64,000 nt of DNA from CAZLIC01 sp964559535 (GCA_964559535.1 CAZLIC010000014.1:1-64000), one strand, 5' to 3'. Shown: positions 19,910 to 28,822, counted from the first letter of the stretch. The notes: generated from the letters alone by a model not told the origin. Made by a program: numbers and translations.

Positions 19910-21481
19910 ATGAGCGATGTGGCAGAGGCTGTGGTCGGGCTTGGGGCCGGGGCGGGGCGGCGGGCGCGGGGCGGCGGCGGCGCGGCGCGGCGGGCCGAGC
20001 GGACGGCGGTGCATTTCGAGACGGCGCGGTTCATCGAGCGCAACATCCCGAACTTCGAGATCCTGAACGAAGAGGCGCTGGCGATCATCGAATGGAACGC
20101 CGAGACGGTGCTGGAGGAGATCGGCGTCAATTTCGTGGAGAACCCCGGCGCGCTGGAGTTGTGGCGGCAGGCAGGCGCCGATGTGCGGGGCGAGCGGGTG
20201 CGCATTCCCCGCGGGCTGGCGCGCAGATTGTGCGCGACGGCGCCGTCGCGGTTCACGCAGCTTGCGCGCAACCCGGAACGCAACGTCGAGATCGGCGGGC
20301 GCAACCTGGTGCTGGCGCCGGTCTATGGCCCGCCCTTCGTGCGCGATGTCGAAGGCGGGCGGCGCTATGCCACCATCGCCGACTTCCGCAACTTCGTGAA
20401 GCTGGGCTACATGTCGAAGTGGCTGCACCATTCGGGCGGCACGGTGTGCGAACCCACCGACGTGGCGGTGAACAAGCGCCACCTCGACATGCTGCTGGCG
20501 CACATGACGCTGAGCGACAAGCCCTTCATGGGGTCGGTGACGGCGCCCGAGCGGGCGGCCGATTCGGTGGAGATGGCGAAACTGCTGTTCGGTGCGGATG
20601 TGGTGGATGCCGGGCCGGTGATGACCAGCCTGATCAACATCAACTCGCCGCTGACCTTTGACGGCATCATGATGGGCGCGTTGGAGGTCTATGCGAAGGC
20701 CAACCAGGCCACCATCATTTCGCCCTTCATCGTGGGCGGCGCGATGGCACCGGTGACGGTGGCGGGCACGCTGACGCAGGTGCTGGCCGAGGTGCTGGCG
20801 GGGGTGGCCTATTCGCAGCTGGTGCGCGCGGGCGCGCCGGTGATCTTTGGCGCCTTCGTGACCTCGATCGACATGAACTCGGGCGCGCCCACCTTCGGCA
20901 CACCCGAGGCGGCGCATATCACCTGGGGCGCGGGGCAGTTGGCGCGGCGGCTGGGCCTGCCCTACCGCAGCGGCGGGGCGTTCTGCGGGTCGAAGCTGCC
21001 GGATGCACAGGCGGCCTACGAGAGCGCGAATTCACTGAACATGGCGCTGACGGCCGGAGTGAACTTCATGCTGCACGCCTGCGGCTGGCTGGAGGGCGGA
21101 CTCGTGTCCAGTTACGAGAAGTTCGTGATGGATGCCGACCAGCTGGGCACGCTGCACCACCTGGCGCAGGGCGTGTCGGTGGATGAAAACGCGCAGGCCA
21201 TGGGCGCCATCCGCGAGGTGGGTCCGGGCGGGCACTACCTGGGCTGCGAGCACACGCAGGCGAACTTCAAGAGCGCGTTCTGGCGGACCGAGGTGCTGGA
21301 CTACAAGCCCTTCGAGACCTGGGACGAGGAAGGCGCCCGCGACACGCAGGCGCTGGCCGGGGCGCGGGTCAAGAAACTTCTGGCCGACTATCAGGCGCCG
21401 GTGCTGGACGAGGGTATCCGCGATGCGCTGGAGTCGTATGTCGCGCGGCGCAAGTCGGAAATGCCCGACGCCTTCGTCTGA
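19910..21481 (+). CDS. Trimethylamine methyltransferase (MttB) family protein, non-pyrrolysine
   Basis: 523 aa. The ATG at 19910 lies five bases after GGAGG; ATGs at 19886 and 19907 are in frame but worse placed. After a Gly/Arg-rich amino end (about residues 5-30) the protein matches the MttB superfamily (HFETARFIERNIPNFEIL, HHSGGTVCEPTDVAVNKRH, GGLVSSYEKFVMDADQLG). There is no in-frame UAG, so it belongs to the non-pyrrolysine branch, whose known members demethylate glycine betaine, proline betaine or similar quaternary amines to a corrinoid protein. No corrinoid protein or reductive activase is in the window, so the substrate is open. Confidence 0.85.
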   Translation: MSDVAEAVVGLGAGAGRRARGGGGAARRAERTAVHFETARFIERNIPNFEILNEEALAIIEWNAETVLEEIGVNFVENPGALELWRQAGADVRGERVRIPRGLARRLCATAPSRFTQLARNPERNVEIGGRNLVLAPVYGPPFVRDVEGGRRYATIADFRNFVKLGYMSKWLHHSGGTVCEPTDVAVNKRHLDMLLAHMTLSDKPFMGSVTAPERAADSVEMAKLLFGADVVDAGPVMTSLININSPLTFDGIMMGALEVYAKANQATIISPFIVGGAMAPVTVAGTLTQVLAEVLAGVAYSQLVRAGAPVIFGAFVTSIDMNSGAPTFGTPEAAHITWGAGQLARRLGLPYRSGGAFCGSKLPDAQAAYESANSLNMALTAGVNFMLHACGWLEGGLVSSYEKFVMDADQLGTLHHLAQGVSVDENAQAMGAIREVGPGGHYLGCEHTQANFKSAFWRTEVLDYKPFETWDEEGARDTQALAGARVKKLLADYQAPVLDEGIRDALESYVARRKSEMPDAFV

Positions 21482-21533
21482 CCTGCGCGGGATCGGAGCG
21501 GGCGCCCCTGTGCGGGGCGCCACGCGGACTGCT

Positions 21534-21821
21534 TCAGCCCTGTGCCGGGGCAGCGGTCAGCCGCGCCTCGGCCAGCAAGGCGATCAGCAGTTCGACATGC
21601 CTTGAGATCGAATAGCTGGCGTCGCCGCGGCAGCGGGTTGCCTCGGCGTCGGCTTCGGCGGCAATCAGGCGGGGCAGCGCGTCGCCGCCGGAATGTCCAC
21701 CAAGGGGCAACAATCGCCGCAAGTCACGCTCTCGGCGATAGTCCTGCAGACCGTGGCGCGCTGCCCGGAGAAGCAGCCGCGGACGCAGCATGTCGTTCGG
21801 CAGGTTTCTGGCAATGCACAT
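21534..21821 (-). CDS. DUF6477 family small protein
   Basis: 95 aa; the ATG at 21821 has AGGAGG six bases upstream, deciding the start over 21851. The sequence is arginine-rich and helical (LRPRLLLRAARHGLQDYRRERDLRRLL, then RHVELLIALLAEARL) and resembles, from memory, the DUF6477 family seen in Rhodobacterales. No signal peptide or membrane segment. It is divergent from a DUF6456 gene across 220 bases, a pairing that suggests shared regulation. Function unknown. Confidence 0.65.
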   Translation of the reverse strand: MCIARNLPNDMLRPRLLLRAARHGLQDYRRERDLRRLLPLGGHSGGDALPRLIAAEADAEATRCRGDASYSISRHVELLIALLAEARLTAAPAQG

Positions 21822-22041
21822 CGGTGTCCTCCTGAGTTGAGAGAGACACACATTGCATCTTTACAACTTGGCGTTGCGTATTCGTCTTGTCGGGCGCGCG
21901 CTGGGGTCCTCATTTGTTGAATATCTGTAAACGATTGTGGGCCTCTCCGGAGATCGGGCCGAGTCGGAACGCATGCAGCCCCTGGTTGAAAAAGTCCAAG
22001 TTTGCAGTGTTGCCTGCACAGATCTGTCAAAGGAAGCTGAC

Positions 22042-23163
22042 ATGCCGACACGCATTTCAGAGGCAGGGTCTTTGCCGTCCTGGCTTCCGGATTCGGTGCG
22101 CCTGTACCTGCACCACACCGAAGAGGGCCTGTCGCTGCGGGCGCTGGCCCGGCGCGAAGGCTGTCATGCCTCGACCGTCATGCGGCAGGTCCGGCGATCC
22201 GAGAGCCGCCGCGACGATCCGCTGTGGGACGAGGGTGTGGCGGCCCTGGCGCGTCTCCGGTCAGCCAGAACCCCCGTCAGCGAGGACGTCCACATGACCG
22301 CATCGATCCGCACCGAGACCATCGTTCCGCCGGAGGAGGTGATCGACCAGGAGGCACGGCGCATCCTGCGCCGTCTGGCCGAGCCCGGCGCCGTGCTGGC
22401 CATTGCGCCGGACATGGAGAAGGCCGCCGTGTTGAAGACCCTGCCGGACGGGCAGACGATGCGCACCGGCGTGGTCGAGCGCGCGGTGGCGCAGGCCTTT
22501 GCCCTGCGCGACTGGATCCACTGCCGCAAGCCGGGCCGGATCGCGACCTACGAGATCACGGCGGCCGGGCGGGCGGCACTGAAGCGCATTCTGGAACCGG
22601 ACATGGCGATGCCCGATGGTCCGATGCGCGGCATGGCCGAGGCTGCGACGCCCTTTGCCGACCAGCACCGGTCCTGGGGTGAAAGGGCGGTGACGGATGC
22701 GCAAGGCACCCGGCGCATCCGGGTGAACCTGGCCGAAAGCCCGGTTCAGGTGCTGGCCCGGCGACGCGACAGCGATGGCAAGCCCTATCTGGAGCCCGAA
22801 CTGGTGACGGCGGCCGAACGCCTGCGCGAGGATTTCGAACTGGCGCAGATGGGGCCGCGGGTGGCGCAGAACTGGGAGCGGTTCCTGACGGCGGGTGACC
22901 GCGGCGGCTGGCGGCCCGATTCCGGTGGTGCCGAAGGGCCGCGCGGCGCCCGCGAACGGGTGGCGGCGGCGCTGCGCGACCTGGGGCCCGGCCTTGGCGA
23001 CGTGGTCCTGCGCGTGTGCTGTTTTCTGGAGGGGCTGGAGGCGGTGGAAAAGCGGATGGGCTGGGCGGCGCGGTCGGGCAAGATTGTGCTGCGCATCGCG
23101 CTGATGCGGCTGCGGCGGCACTATGACGAGACCTATGGGCGCTCAGGCCCGCTGATCGGCTAG
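22042..23163 (+). CDS. DUF6456 domain protein with N-terminal helix-turn-helix
   Basis: 373 aa from the ATG at 22042 (preceded by AAAGGAAG). The amino end, roughly residues 15-55 (VRLYLHHTEEGLSLRALARREGCHASTVMRQVRR), reads as a DNA-binding helix-turn-helix. A winged-helix-like region follows, and the C-terminal part (VNLAESPVQVLARRRDSDGKPYL, then ERVAAALRDLGPGLGDVVLRVCCFLEGLEAVEKRMGWAARSGKIVL) matches DUF6456. It is therefore likely a DNA-binding regulator peculiar to alphaproteobacteria, targets unknown. Tail-to-tail overlap of 21 bases with the SDR gene; divergent from the DUF6477 gene. Confidence 0.75.
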   Translation: MPTRISEAGSLPSWLPDSVRLYLHHTEEGLSLRALARREGCHASTVMRQVRRSESRRDDPLWDEGVAALARLRSARTPVSEDVHMTASIRTETIVPPEEVIDQEARRILRRLAEPGAVLAIAPDMEKAAVLKTLPDGQTMRTGVVERAVAQAFALRDWIHCRKPGRIATYEITAAGRAALKRILEPDMAMPDGPMRGMAEAATPFADQHRSWGERAVTDAQGTRRIRVNLAESPVQVLARRRDSDGKPYLEPELVTAAERLREDFELAQMGPRVAQNWERFLTAGDRGGWRPDSGGAEGPRGARERVAAALRDLGPGLGDVVLRVCCFLEGLEAVEKRMGWAARSGKIVLRIALMRLRRHYDETYGRSGPLIG

Positions 23164-23817
23164 GACCGTGTCCAGGATGCGCGCCGCCTCGGCCCGCGGG
23201 TCGGCCAGTGGCGCGCGGTCCTCGCCGGGAAAGAAGCGGGCGCGGGTGGCGGTGGGCATGGGGGCGGGGGTGGCGATCACCACGCGCGGGCCGGTGCGCA
23301 CCGTTTCGGCCTGCCAGCTGCGGGCAAGCGCCATCTGCGCGGCCTTGGTGGCGCCGTAGGCCCCGAAGAAGGGCTGACCGGCGCGGGGGTCGTCGAAGAA
23401 CAGGGCCGTGCCCCGGTGGGCCAGCAGCAGCGGCGCGATGAAGGGGATCAGCGTGGCGGTGGCGGTGGCATTCACCTTTGCCGACTTGTCCCAGTCCTTC
23501 GCGTCTACCGATGATGCGGGGGCCAGGGGGGCCGCATGGATGGCGGCATGCACCCACAGGCGCAGGCCCCCCCAGCGGTCATAGACGGACCGGCAAAGGT
23601 GGCGCATGGCGCCGTCGTCGGTGATGTCCATGGGGGCAAGCGTGAGGGCCCCGGCGCCCGGCATTCCCGCAGCCTTCACCCGGTCGTCCAGATCTTCCAG
23701 ACCGCCTGCAGTGCGGGCCACCGCCACCACATGCCAGCCACGGAAGGCCAGCTGTTCGGCCAGCGCCGTGCCAAGGCCGCGGCTGGCGCCGGTGACGAGG
23801 GCGATCTTTTCGGGCAT
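23143..23817 (-). CDS. SDR family oxidoreductase
   Basis: 224 aa from the ATG at 23817, which has AAGGAG upstream. Short-chain dehydrogenase motifs: TGASRGLG cofactor loop (about residues 9-16), a degenerate NAG region, and the active-site Y-G-A-T-K (in FFGAYGATKAAQMALARSW). It should use NAD(P)(H), with unknown substrate; related proteins in this lineage are usually annotated only as SDR. It lies downstream of purF on the same strand across a 103-base gap that holds a repeat element (23841-23894), so it may be co-transcribed with radA-cvpA-purF. Confidence 0.88.
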   Translation of the reverse strand: MPEKIALVTGASRGLGTALAEQLAFRGWHVVAVARTAGGLEDLDDRVKAAGMPGAGALTLAPMDITDDGAMRHLCRSVYDRWGGLRLWVHAAIHAAPLAPASSVDAKDWDKSAKVNATATATLIPFIAPLLLAHRGTALFFDDPRAGQPFFGAYGATKAAQMALARSWQAETVRTGPRVVIATPAPMPTATRARFFPGEDRAPLADPRAEAARILDTVLADQRA

Positions 23818-23840
23818 CGGGCGGCTCCTTGTGGCGCGCG

Positions 23841-23894
23841 CCGGGGGGCTTCGCGCCCCCCGGACCCCCCGCGGGATATTTGCGCCAAGATGAA
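23841..23894. repeat. GC-rich intergenic repeat element, divergent copy D
   Basis: A perfect 7-bp stem GGGGGGC/GCCCCCC (23843-23849 with 23855-23861, loop TTCGC) is followed by GGACCCCCCGCGGGATATTTGC and CCAAGATGAAAGG. The layout (GC hairpin, GGACCCC, GGG-TA-TTG-GCAAGATGA-like tail) parallels the copies at 19733 and 47516, but the bases differ. It lies in the purF-SDR gap. Confidence 0.55.
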
Positions 23895-23920
23895 AGGGCA
23901 AGCCGGGGGGAAGGCGCGGG

Positions 23921-25387
23921 CTACTCGGCCGCGGCCTTCATCTCGAACCCCTTCTCGATCATGTCGGAAGGGGCCACTGGATAGTCGCCCGAGAAGCAGG
24001 CATCGCAGTAGCGCGGTGCCTTGGGATCGCGCCCTTTGGCTTCTCCGGCGGCGCGATACAGGCCATCGAGCGAAACGAAGCGCAGGCTGTTCACCCCGAT
24101 CCAGTCGCGCATCTCGTCTTCCGACATGGTGGCGGCCAGAAGCTTGGACCGTTCCGGGGTGTCGACGCCGTAGAAGCAGGGCCAGGCGGTGGGCGGCGAG
24201 GCGATGCGGAAGTGCACCTCGGCGGCGCCGGCTTCCAGGATCATGTCCTTGATCTTGCGCGAGGTGGTGCCGCGCACGACCGAATCGTCCACCAGCACGA
24301 TGCGCTTGCCTGCCACCAGCGCGCGGTTCACGTTCAGTTTCAGCCGGACACCCATGTTGCGGATGCTTTCGGTGGGTTCGATGAAGGTGCGCCCGACGTA
24401 CTGGTTGCGCACGATGCCGAAGCCGAAGGGAATGCCCGATTCCTGTGCAAAGCCGATGGCGGCGGGGGTGCCGCTGTCGGGCACGGGGCAGACCAGATCG
24501 CCCTCGGCGGGCGCTTCGCGTGCAAGCTCGACGCCGATCTGGCGGCGCGTTTCATAGACCGACCGGCCGCCGATGATGGAATCGGGGCGGCTGAAGTAGA
24601 CGTGCTCGAACACGCAGAAGCGCGCCGCGGCAGGGCCGAAGGGGCGGTGGCTGACACAGATGCCGTTTTCGATGACCACCATCTCGCCCGGTTCGATCTC
24701 GCGCTCGAAGCGCGCGCCGATGATGTCAAGCGCGCAGGTTTCCGACGCCAGCACCCAGCCGGTTTCGCCGACGCGGCCCATCACCAGCGGGCGCACCCCC
24801 AGCGGGTCGCGCACGCCGATCAGTTTGGTGCGGGTCATGGCGATGACGCTGAACGCGCCTTCGACGGCGCGCAGCGCGTCCTTGATGCGTTCGGCCAGCG
24901 TCTTCTGCATGGACCGGGCCATGAGGTGGATGATGCATTCGGTGTCGGACGAGGACTGGAAGATCGCGCCGCGTTCGATCAGCTGCTTGCGCAGGGCGGT
25001 TGCGTTCGTCAGGTTGCCGTTGTGGGCTATGGCACAGCCGCCCACCGAGAATTCGCCGAAGAAGGGCTGCACGTCGCGAATCTGCGTGGCGCCCTTGGAG
25101 CCGGCCGTCGAATAGCGGACGTGACCGATGGCCAGGGATCCGGGCAGCGTCTTCATCACGTCGGCCGTGGTGAAGTTGTCGCGCACATAGCCGAAGCGGC
25201 GGGCCGAGTTGAACCCCTGGTCGGGGTGGTAGGTAACGATGCCGCCCGCTTCCTGCCCGCGGTGTTGCAGGGCGTGCAGGCCCAGCGCCACGAATTGCGC
25301 GGCATCCTCGACGCCGATCACGCCGAAAACCCCGCACTCTTCCTTCAGCTTGTCGTCATCGAAGGGATGGCTGCGGAAGGTGGGCAT
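23921..25387 (-). CDS. purF: Amidophosphoribosyltransferase
   Basis: 488 aa. The glutaminase nucleophile is in EECGVFGVIG (Cys18), so a short propeptide is removed on maturation. Other landmarks are HVRYSTAGSKG and GGCAIAHNGNLTNA in the Ntn domain, and the PRPP-binding motif VLVDDSVVRGTTS in the phosphoribosyltransferase domain. It makes 5-phosphoribosylamine from PRPP and glutamine, the first step of purine synthesis. It follows cvpA on the same strand, the classical cvpA-purF order, and precedes an SDR gene. Confidence 0.97.
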   Translation of the reverse strand: MPTFRSHPFDDDKLKEECGVFGVIGVEDAAQFVALGLHALQHRGQEAGGIVTYHPDQGFNSARRFGYVRDNFTTADVMKTLPGSLAIGHVRYSTAGSKGATQIRDVQPFFGEFSVGGCAIAHNGNLTNATALRKQLIERGAIFQSSSDTECIIHLMARSMQKTLAERIKDALRAVEGAFSVIAMTRTKLIGVRDPLGVRPLVMGRVGETGWVLASETCALDIIGARFEREIEPGEMVVIENGICVSHRPFGPAAARFCVFEHVYFSRPDSIIGGRSVYETRRQIGVELAREAPAEGDLVCPVPDSGTPAAIGFAQESGIPFGFGIVRNQYVGRTFIEPTESIRNMGVRLKLNVNRALVAGKRIVLVDDSVVRGTTSRKIKDMILEAGAAEVHFRIASPPTAWPCFYGVDTPERSKLLAATMSEDEMRDWIGVNSLRFVSLDGLYRAAGEAKGRDPKAPRYCDACFSGDYPVAPSDMIEKGFEMKAAAE

Positions 25388-25478
25388 GTGCAGGCTCCGA
25401 ATCCGCCTTGGGTGCGCGCCACTATCTAGGGCGCGTCCTGCGGAATGTCACGCGGCTGTCGTGCTGCGGTGCAGAAAA

Positions 25479-26087
25479 TCAGCCGCCCGAGGGTGCGGGT
25501 GCCGCGGGCGCCGGGGCGGGGGCCGGGGCGGCGCCGGTGGTGCAGACGGCAGTCAGTTCCTCGTACCGCGCGACGATCCAGCCCGGCGCGTCGGACGGAA
25601 TCGACTCGTCGATGTTGGTCTGGAAGCTGGCAAACACCTTGGCCGAGCGGGAGCTGTCGATCATCGGCACGGTGTTGGCGGCAACCGCCCGGTCGTAGAC
25701 GATGAAGGCCACGGCGACGAGGACGATGCCGCGCAGCACGCCGAACAGGAAGCCCATCCCCTGGTCCAAACCGCCCAGCACCGAGCGCTGCACGGCCGAG
25801 GACAGGAGCGGCGCAAAGAGCGACGTCAGCACCAGCACGATGGCAAAGACCGCGGCGAAGGCCGCAATGACCGACAACTCGCAGCTGTCGCCCAGAAACT
25901 CGCCGATGACCGGCAGTTCCTTGATCAGCGGTTGCGCCTGCCCGGCAAACACGAAGGCCGCCACGGCCGCCACCACCCAGCCCAGGATTGCCAGCGATTC
26001 CCGCACCACCCCGCGCGAATAGGCCAGGATCGCCGAGAGCACGATCACGATCGCCACGCCCGCGTCGATCAGCGTGAAGCCTTCCAT
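25479..26087 (-). CDS. cvpA: CvpA family membrane protein
   Basis: 202 aa with GGAGG upstream of the ATG. Four hydrophobic segments occupy about residues 5-125 (including LIDAGVAIVIVLSAILAYSRG and GMGFLFGVLRGIVLVAVAFIVYD), matching the CvpA inner-membrane family named for colicin V production. The tail is Ala/Pro-rich (APAPAPAPAAPAPSGG). The gene sits between radA and purF, a conserved location. CvpA has been linked to membrane and envelope homeostasis; the exact role here is not visible. Confidence 0.9.
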   Translation of the reverse strand: MEGFTLIDAGVAIVIVLSAILAYSRGVVRESLAILGWVVAAVAAFVFAGQAQPLIKELPVIGEFLGDSCELSVIAAFAAVFAIVLVLTSLFAPLLSSAVQRSVLGGLDQGMGFLFGVLRGIVLVAVAFIVYDRAVAANTVPMIDSSRSAKVFASFQTNIDESIPSDAPGWIVARYEELTAVCTTGAAPAPAPAPAAPAPSGG

Positions 26088-26114
26088 TCCGTTCCTCCGC
26101 CGGTGGCGCGCGCC

Positions 26115-27473
26115 CTAGCCCGCCCCGAACATGCCGCCTGCCAGTGCCGCCAGATCGGGCAGGGATTGCAGGGTCATGCCTGCGTCACCCGTTGCCTTCG
26201 ACCCCGCGGCCAGTGTGGCCCGTGTGAAACCAAGTTTTGCCGCTTCTTTCAACCGGCTTTCGGATTGTGCCACGGGCCGCAGGGCGCCCGACAGGCTGAT
26301 CTCGCCGAAAAACACCATGTCTGGCGGCGCGGCCACATCTTCACGGGCTGACAGTAGCGCGGCAGCAACAGCCAGATCGGCCGCCGGTTCCGTGACCCGC
26401 AGCCCGCCCGCGACGTTCAGGAACACATCGAGGCCTGCGAAGGGAATGCCGCAGCGGGCCTCCAGCACGGCCAGGATGGTGGAGACGCGGCCGCTGTCCA
26501 GCCCCACGACGGTGCGGCGCGGCGTGCCGAGGGTAGAGGGCGCCACCAGCGCCTGCACCTCGGTCAGCACCGGCCGCGTGCCTTCGATGCCCGCGAACAC
26601 GGCCGATCCGGGGCTGGGCGTGCCGCGTTCGGACAGGAACAGCGCACTGGGGTTTGACACTTCGGCCAGCCCGGCGCCTGTCATCTCGAACACGCCGATC
26701 TCGTCGGCCGGGCCGAAGCGGTTCTTCACGGCGCGCAGGATGCGGAAGGCGTGGCCGCGGTCGCCCTCGAAATACAGCACGGTGTCGACCATGTGTTCCA
26801 CCACCCGTGGGCCGGCGATCTGGCCATCCTTCGTGACATGGCCCACAAGGATGACTGCCGTGCCGCGCCGTTTGGCGAAGGTCACCAGCTCATGCGCCGC
26901 CGCCCGCACCTGCCCCACCGACCCGGGCGCGGCCTCGACGCTGTCCAGCCACATCGTCTGGATCGAATCGATGATGGCCAGCGCCGGGCGCGTCTGGTCG
27001 AGCGTGGTCAGGATGTCGCGCAGGGCGGTTTCGGCGCCCAGCTTCACCGGCGCGTCGGTCAGCCCCAGCCGGGCGGCGCGCATGCGCACCTGCGCCGCCG
27101 CCTCTTCGCCCGACAGATAGATCACCGACAGGCCCTGGCGGGCATAGGCGGCGGCGGCCTGCAGCAGCAGCGTGGACTTGCCGATGCCTGGATCGCCGCC
27201 CACCAGAATGGCCGAGGCGGGCACAAGGCCGCCGCCCAGCACCCGGTCCAGTTCCGCCATGCCCGAGGCCGCGCGGGGCGGGGGCGGTTCGCTGCTGGCA
27301 AGGTTACCCAGCGGCACTGCGGTGCCCTTGGCCACCGGCCCCTTCGGCCCCGCTGACAGCGGCGCCTCCTCGATGATGGTGTTCCAGCCGCCGCAGGCGT
27401 CGCACCGGCCCGCCCATTTGCGATGGACGGCACCGCAGGCAGTGCAGGTGAACAGGGGGGCGGATTTGGCCAT
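26115..27473 (-). CDS. radA: DNA repair protein RadA
   Basis: 452 aa from the ATG at 27473; longer reading frames add residues before the zinc finger. The N-terminal four-cysteine finger (CTACGAVHRKWAGRCDACGGW), Walker A GDPGIGKSTLLLQ, the RadA-specific KNRFG motif and a C-terminal Lon-protease-like domain are all present. RadA promotes branch migration in recombinational repair. Convergent or overlapping genes are absent; it heads the radA-cvpA-purF run, with 27 bases to cvpA. Confidence 0.97.
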   Translation of the reverse strand: MAKSAPLFTCTACGAVHRKWAGRCDACGGWNTIIEEAPLSAGPKGPVAKGTAVPLGNLASSEPPPPRAASGMAELDRVLGGGLVPASAILVGGDPGIGKSTLLLQAAAAYARQGLSVIYLSGEEAAAQVRMRAARLGLTDAPVKLGAETALRDILTTLDQTRPALAIIDSIQTMWLDSVEAAPGSVGQVRAAAHELVTFAKRRGTAVILVGHVTKDGQIAGPRVVEHMVDTVLYFEGDRGHAFRILRAVKNRFGPADEIGVFEMTGAGLAEVSNPSALFLSERGTPSPGSAVFAGIEGTRPVLTEVQALVAPSTLGTPRRTVVGLDSGRVSTILAVLEARCGIPFAGLDVFLNVAGGLRVTEPAADLAVAAALLSAREDVAAPPDMVFFGEISLSGALRPVAQSESRLKEAAKLGFTRATLAAGSKATGDAGMTLQSLPDLAALAGGMFGAG

Positions 27474-27529
27474 GGGCCCATAGGCGCAATCCACAGTCAA
27501 GGTGCAAGCCCCGATGGGCAGGAATGTGC

Positions 27530-27970
27530 CTAGCCCGCCAGGGTCAGGATGTTCGATGCGCCGTTGTAGATCAGCACACAGCGCGACAGGACATCCCGGC
27601 CGATCAGCCCCTCGATGCCCTGCGACCGCAAATGCGTTTCGAGTACAGGCATCGCGTCCAGGGACAGGCACACTCCGGTATCAGACGGGATCAGCAGGGA
27701 CACATCATACTGCAGGCAGGTGACAGCGTCGCCGTTCGTGGATGGCGTCTGGATGTCGATCAGGCCTGTGGCAACCAGGTTCAGCGGCCCGACAAAGTCG
27801 GGATCGACGCAGGTGCACGACGCGCCGGTGTCGACCAGAAAGGTTCCGATCACGCCTTTCGGGACTGTCTTGCCCTCTGCCTCGAGTGCGTGGCGATGCG
27901 GCGCACTGATTCCGATGACGACCTGCAACAAGGGCCCGTTGGGCGCGTTCGGCAGGGTAATGCTGGGCAT
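27530..27970 (-). CDS. Retropepsin-like aspartic protease domain protein
   Basis: 146 aa. The single-domain clan AA motif is FLVDTGASCTCVD (D-T-G-A, about residue 47) followed, near the end, by IEGLIGRDVLSRCVLIYNG, the hydrophobic-Gly pair that completes the retropepsin flap/core. Such proteins act as homodimers. There is no signal peptide. It abuts the 76-aa gene upstream (stop TAG at 27971-27973 directly next to its ATG), so the two are co-translated. The substrate is unknown; a self-processing or regulatory cleavage role is speculation. Confidence 0.75.
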   Translation of the reverse strand: MPSITLPNAPNGPLLQVVIGISAPHRHALEAEGKTVPKGVIGTFLVDTGASCTCVDPDFVGPLNLVATGLIDIQTPSTNGDAVTCLQYDVSLLIPSDTGVCLSLDAMPVLETHLRSQGIEGLIGRDVLSRCVLIYNGASNILTLAG

Positions 27971-28201
27971 CTACATTGCCAAGTCACGGGTAAAGAATGC
28001 CACATGCTCGGCCGGAACGATGCGCTTGATCATGAACTCGCCCGGCTTGGCCTGCGCGTAGGCGGCCCGCAATGCATCGGCGTAGGTGTCGAAGACTTCA
28101 ACAACCCGATCGCCCCGGATGAACACATACTTGCCCGCATGTTGCAGCAGTTCCGGCAAGTGCGCCCGGTATGTCGCCATTTCCCGTTCAAGCACGGACA
28201 T
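27971..28201 (-). CDS. 76-aa conserved-looking partner of the retropepsin
   Basis: The start at 28201 gives MSVLEREMATYRAHLPELL; an in-frame start at 28216 is possible. The middle, AGKYVFIRGDRVVEVFDTYADALRAAY, has the pattern of small DUF5678-like proteins that pair with retropepsin-like genes. The end (KPGEFMIKRIVPAEHVAFFTRDL) is amphipathic. No membrane segment. It is directly upstream of, and touching, the aspartic protease gene, which suggests the two act together, perhaps as protease and bound partner or substrate. Family call tentative. Confidence 0.6.
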   Translation of the reverse strand: MSVLEREMATYRAHLPELLQHAGKYVFIRGDRVVEVFDTYADALRAAYAQAKPGEFMIKRIVPAEHVAFFTRDLAM

Positions 28202-28387
28202 CTTGGACCCCCGCATACCTGTGCGTCGATTCGTAACCTAGCACGGGACAATTCAACAACCACCGTGTTCCTGCAAAGGCGATGAAAGGTTTGCCAACGC
28301 GGCGCACAGCTTCCTGCGCCACGCTTGCCACACCCGGACCTTCATCGTTGCAAAGCAGAGTCGCCAACGCATGCAGCGCTACCGCGG

Positions 28388-28822
28388 TCAGTGGCGTTCG
28401 CGCCGCATCGACAGGCCGAGCGACAAGAGGATGCAGCCGGAGAACAGCCACAGGCCCCAGGCCGTTTCCACATGCGCCATGCCCACCCCCTTCACCACCA
28501 CGATGTAGAGCGCGATCAGGAAGATGTCGGCCATGGCCAGCTTGCCCAACATGTGCAGCGCGGGCAGGACGCGGGGCGACAACAGGCGGAAGTCCAGCAG
28601 CGCGATGCCCAGCACCTTGAGGTAAGGTGCGAAGATGGCAAGGAAGGTGACCAGCAGCGCCAGTGCCGGATCACTCTCCCACAGCGCCTGCAGGCCCGAG
28701 GTCACGCTGATTTCCGACAGGCCGAAAATCGGCAGCAGGGCGGCGCGCAAAAGCGGCGCGAACCAGGCAACCGGGAACAGCAGGACCAGAGACAGGTTCA
28801 GAAGGACATGGGGGCGGGGCAA
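28388..28822 (-). CDS. Paraquat-inducible protein A (PqiA) family membrane protein
   Basis: 144 aa if started at the TTG at 28822, which has AGGA eight bases upstream; an ATG at 28852 (10 extra residues) has no Shine-Dalgarno. Hydrophobic segments run LLNLSLVLLFPVAWFAPLL, LALLVTFLAIFAPYLKVLGIALL, a third around LHMLGKLAMADIFLIALYIVVV and a fourth in ETAWGLWLFSGCILLSLGLS, ending with basic residues. This four-helix pattern with LGK.AM.DIF matches the PqiA domain. Members work with Mce-type lipid transport; the nearby mlaFE genes are consistent. Confidence 0.75.
   Translation of the reverse strand: MPRPHVLLNLSLVLLFPVAWFAPLLRAALLPIFGLSEISVTSGLQALWESDPALALLVTFLAIFAPYLKVLGIALLDFRLLSPRVLPALHMLGKLAMADIFLIALYIVVVKGVGMAHVETAWGLWLFSGCILLSLGLSMRRERH

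Noticed and set aside
28188..28451. 87-residue minus-strand frame between the 76-aa gene and the PqiA-like gene
   Set aside because: It overlaps both neighbours in another frame, has no Shine-Dalgarno and no recognisable pattern.
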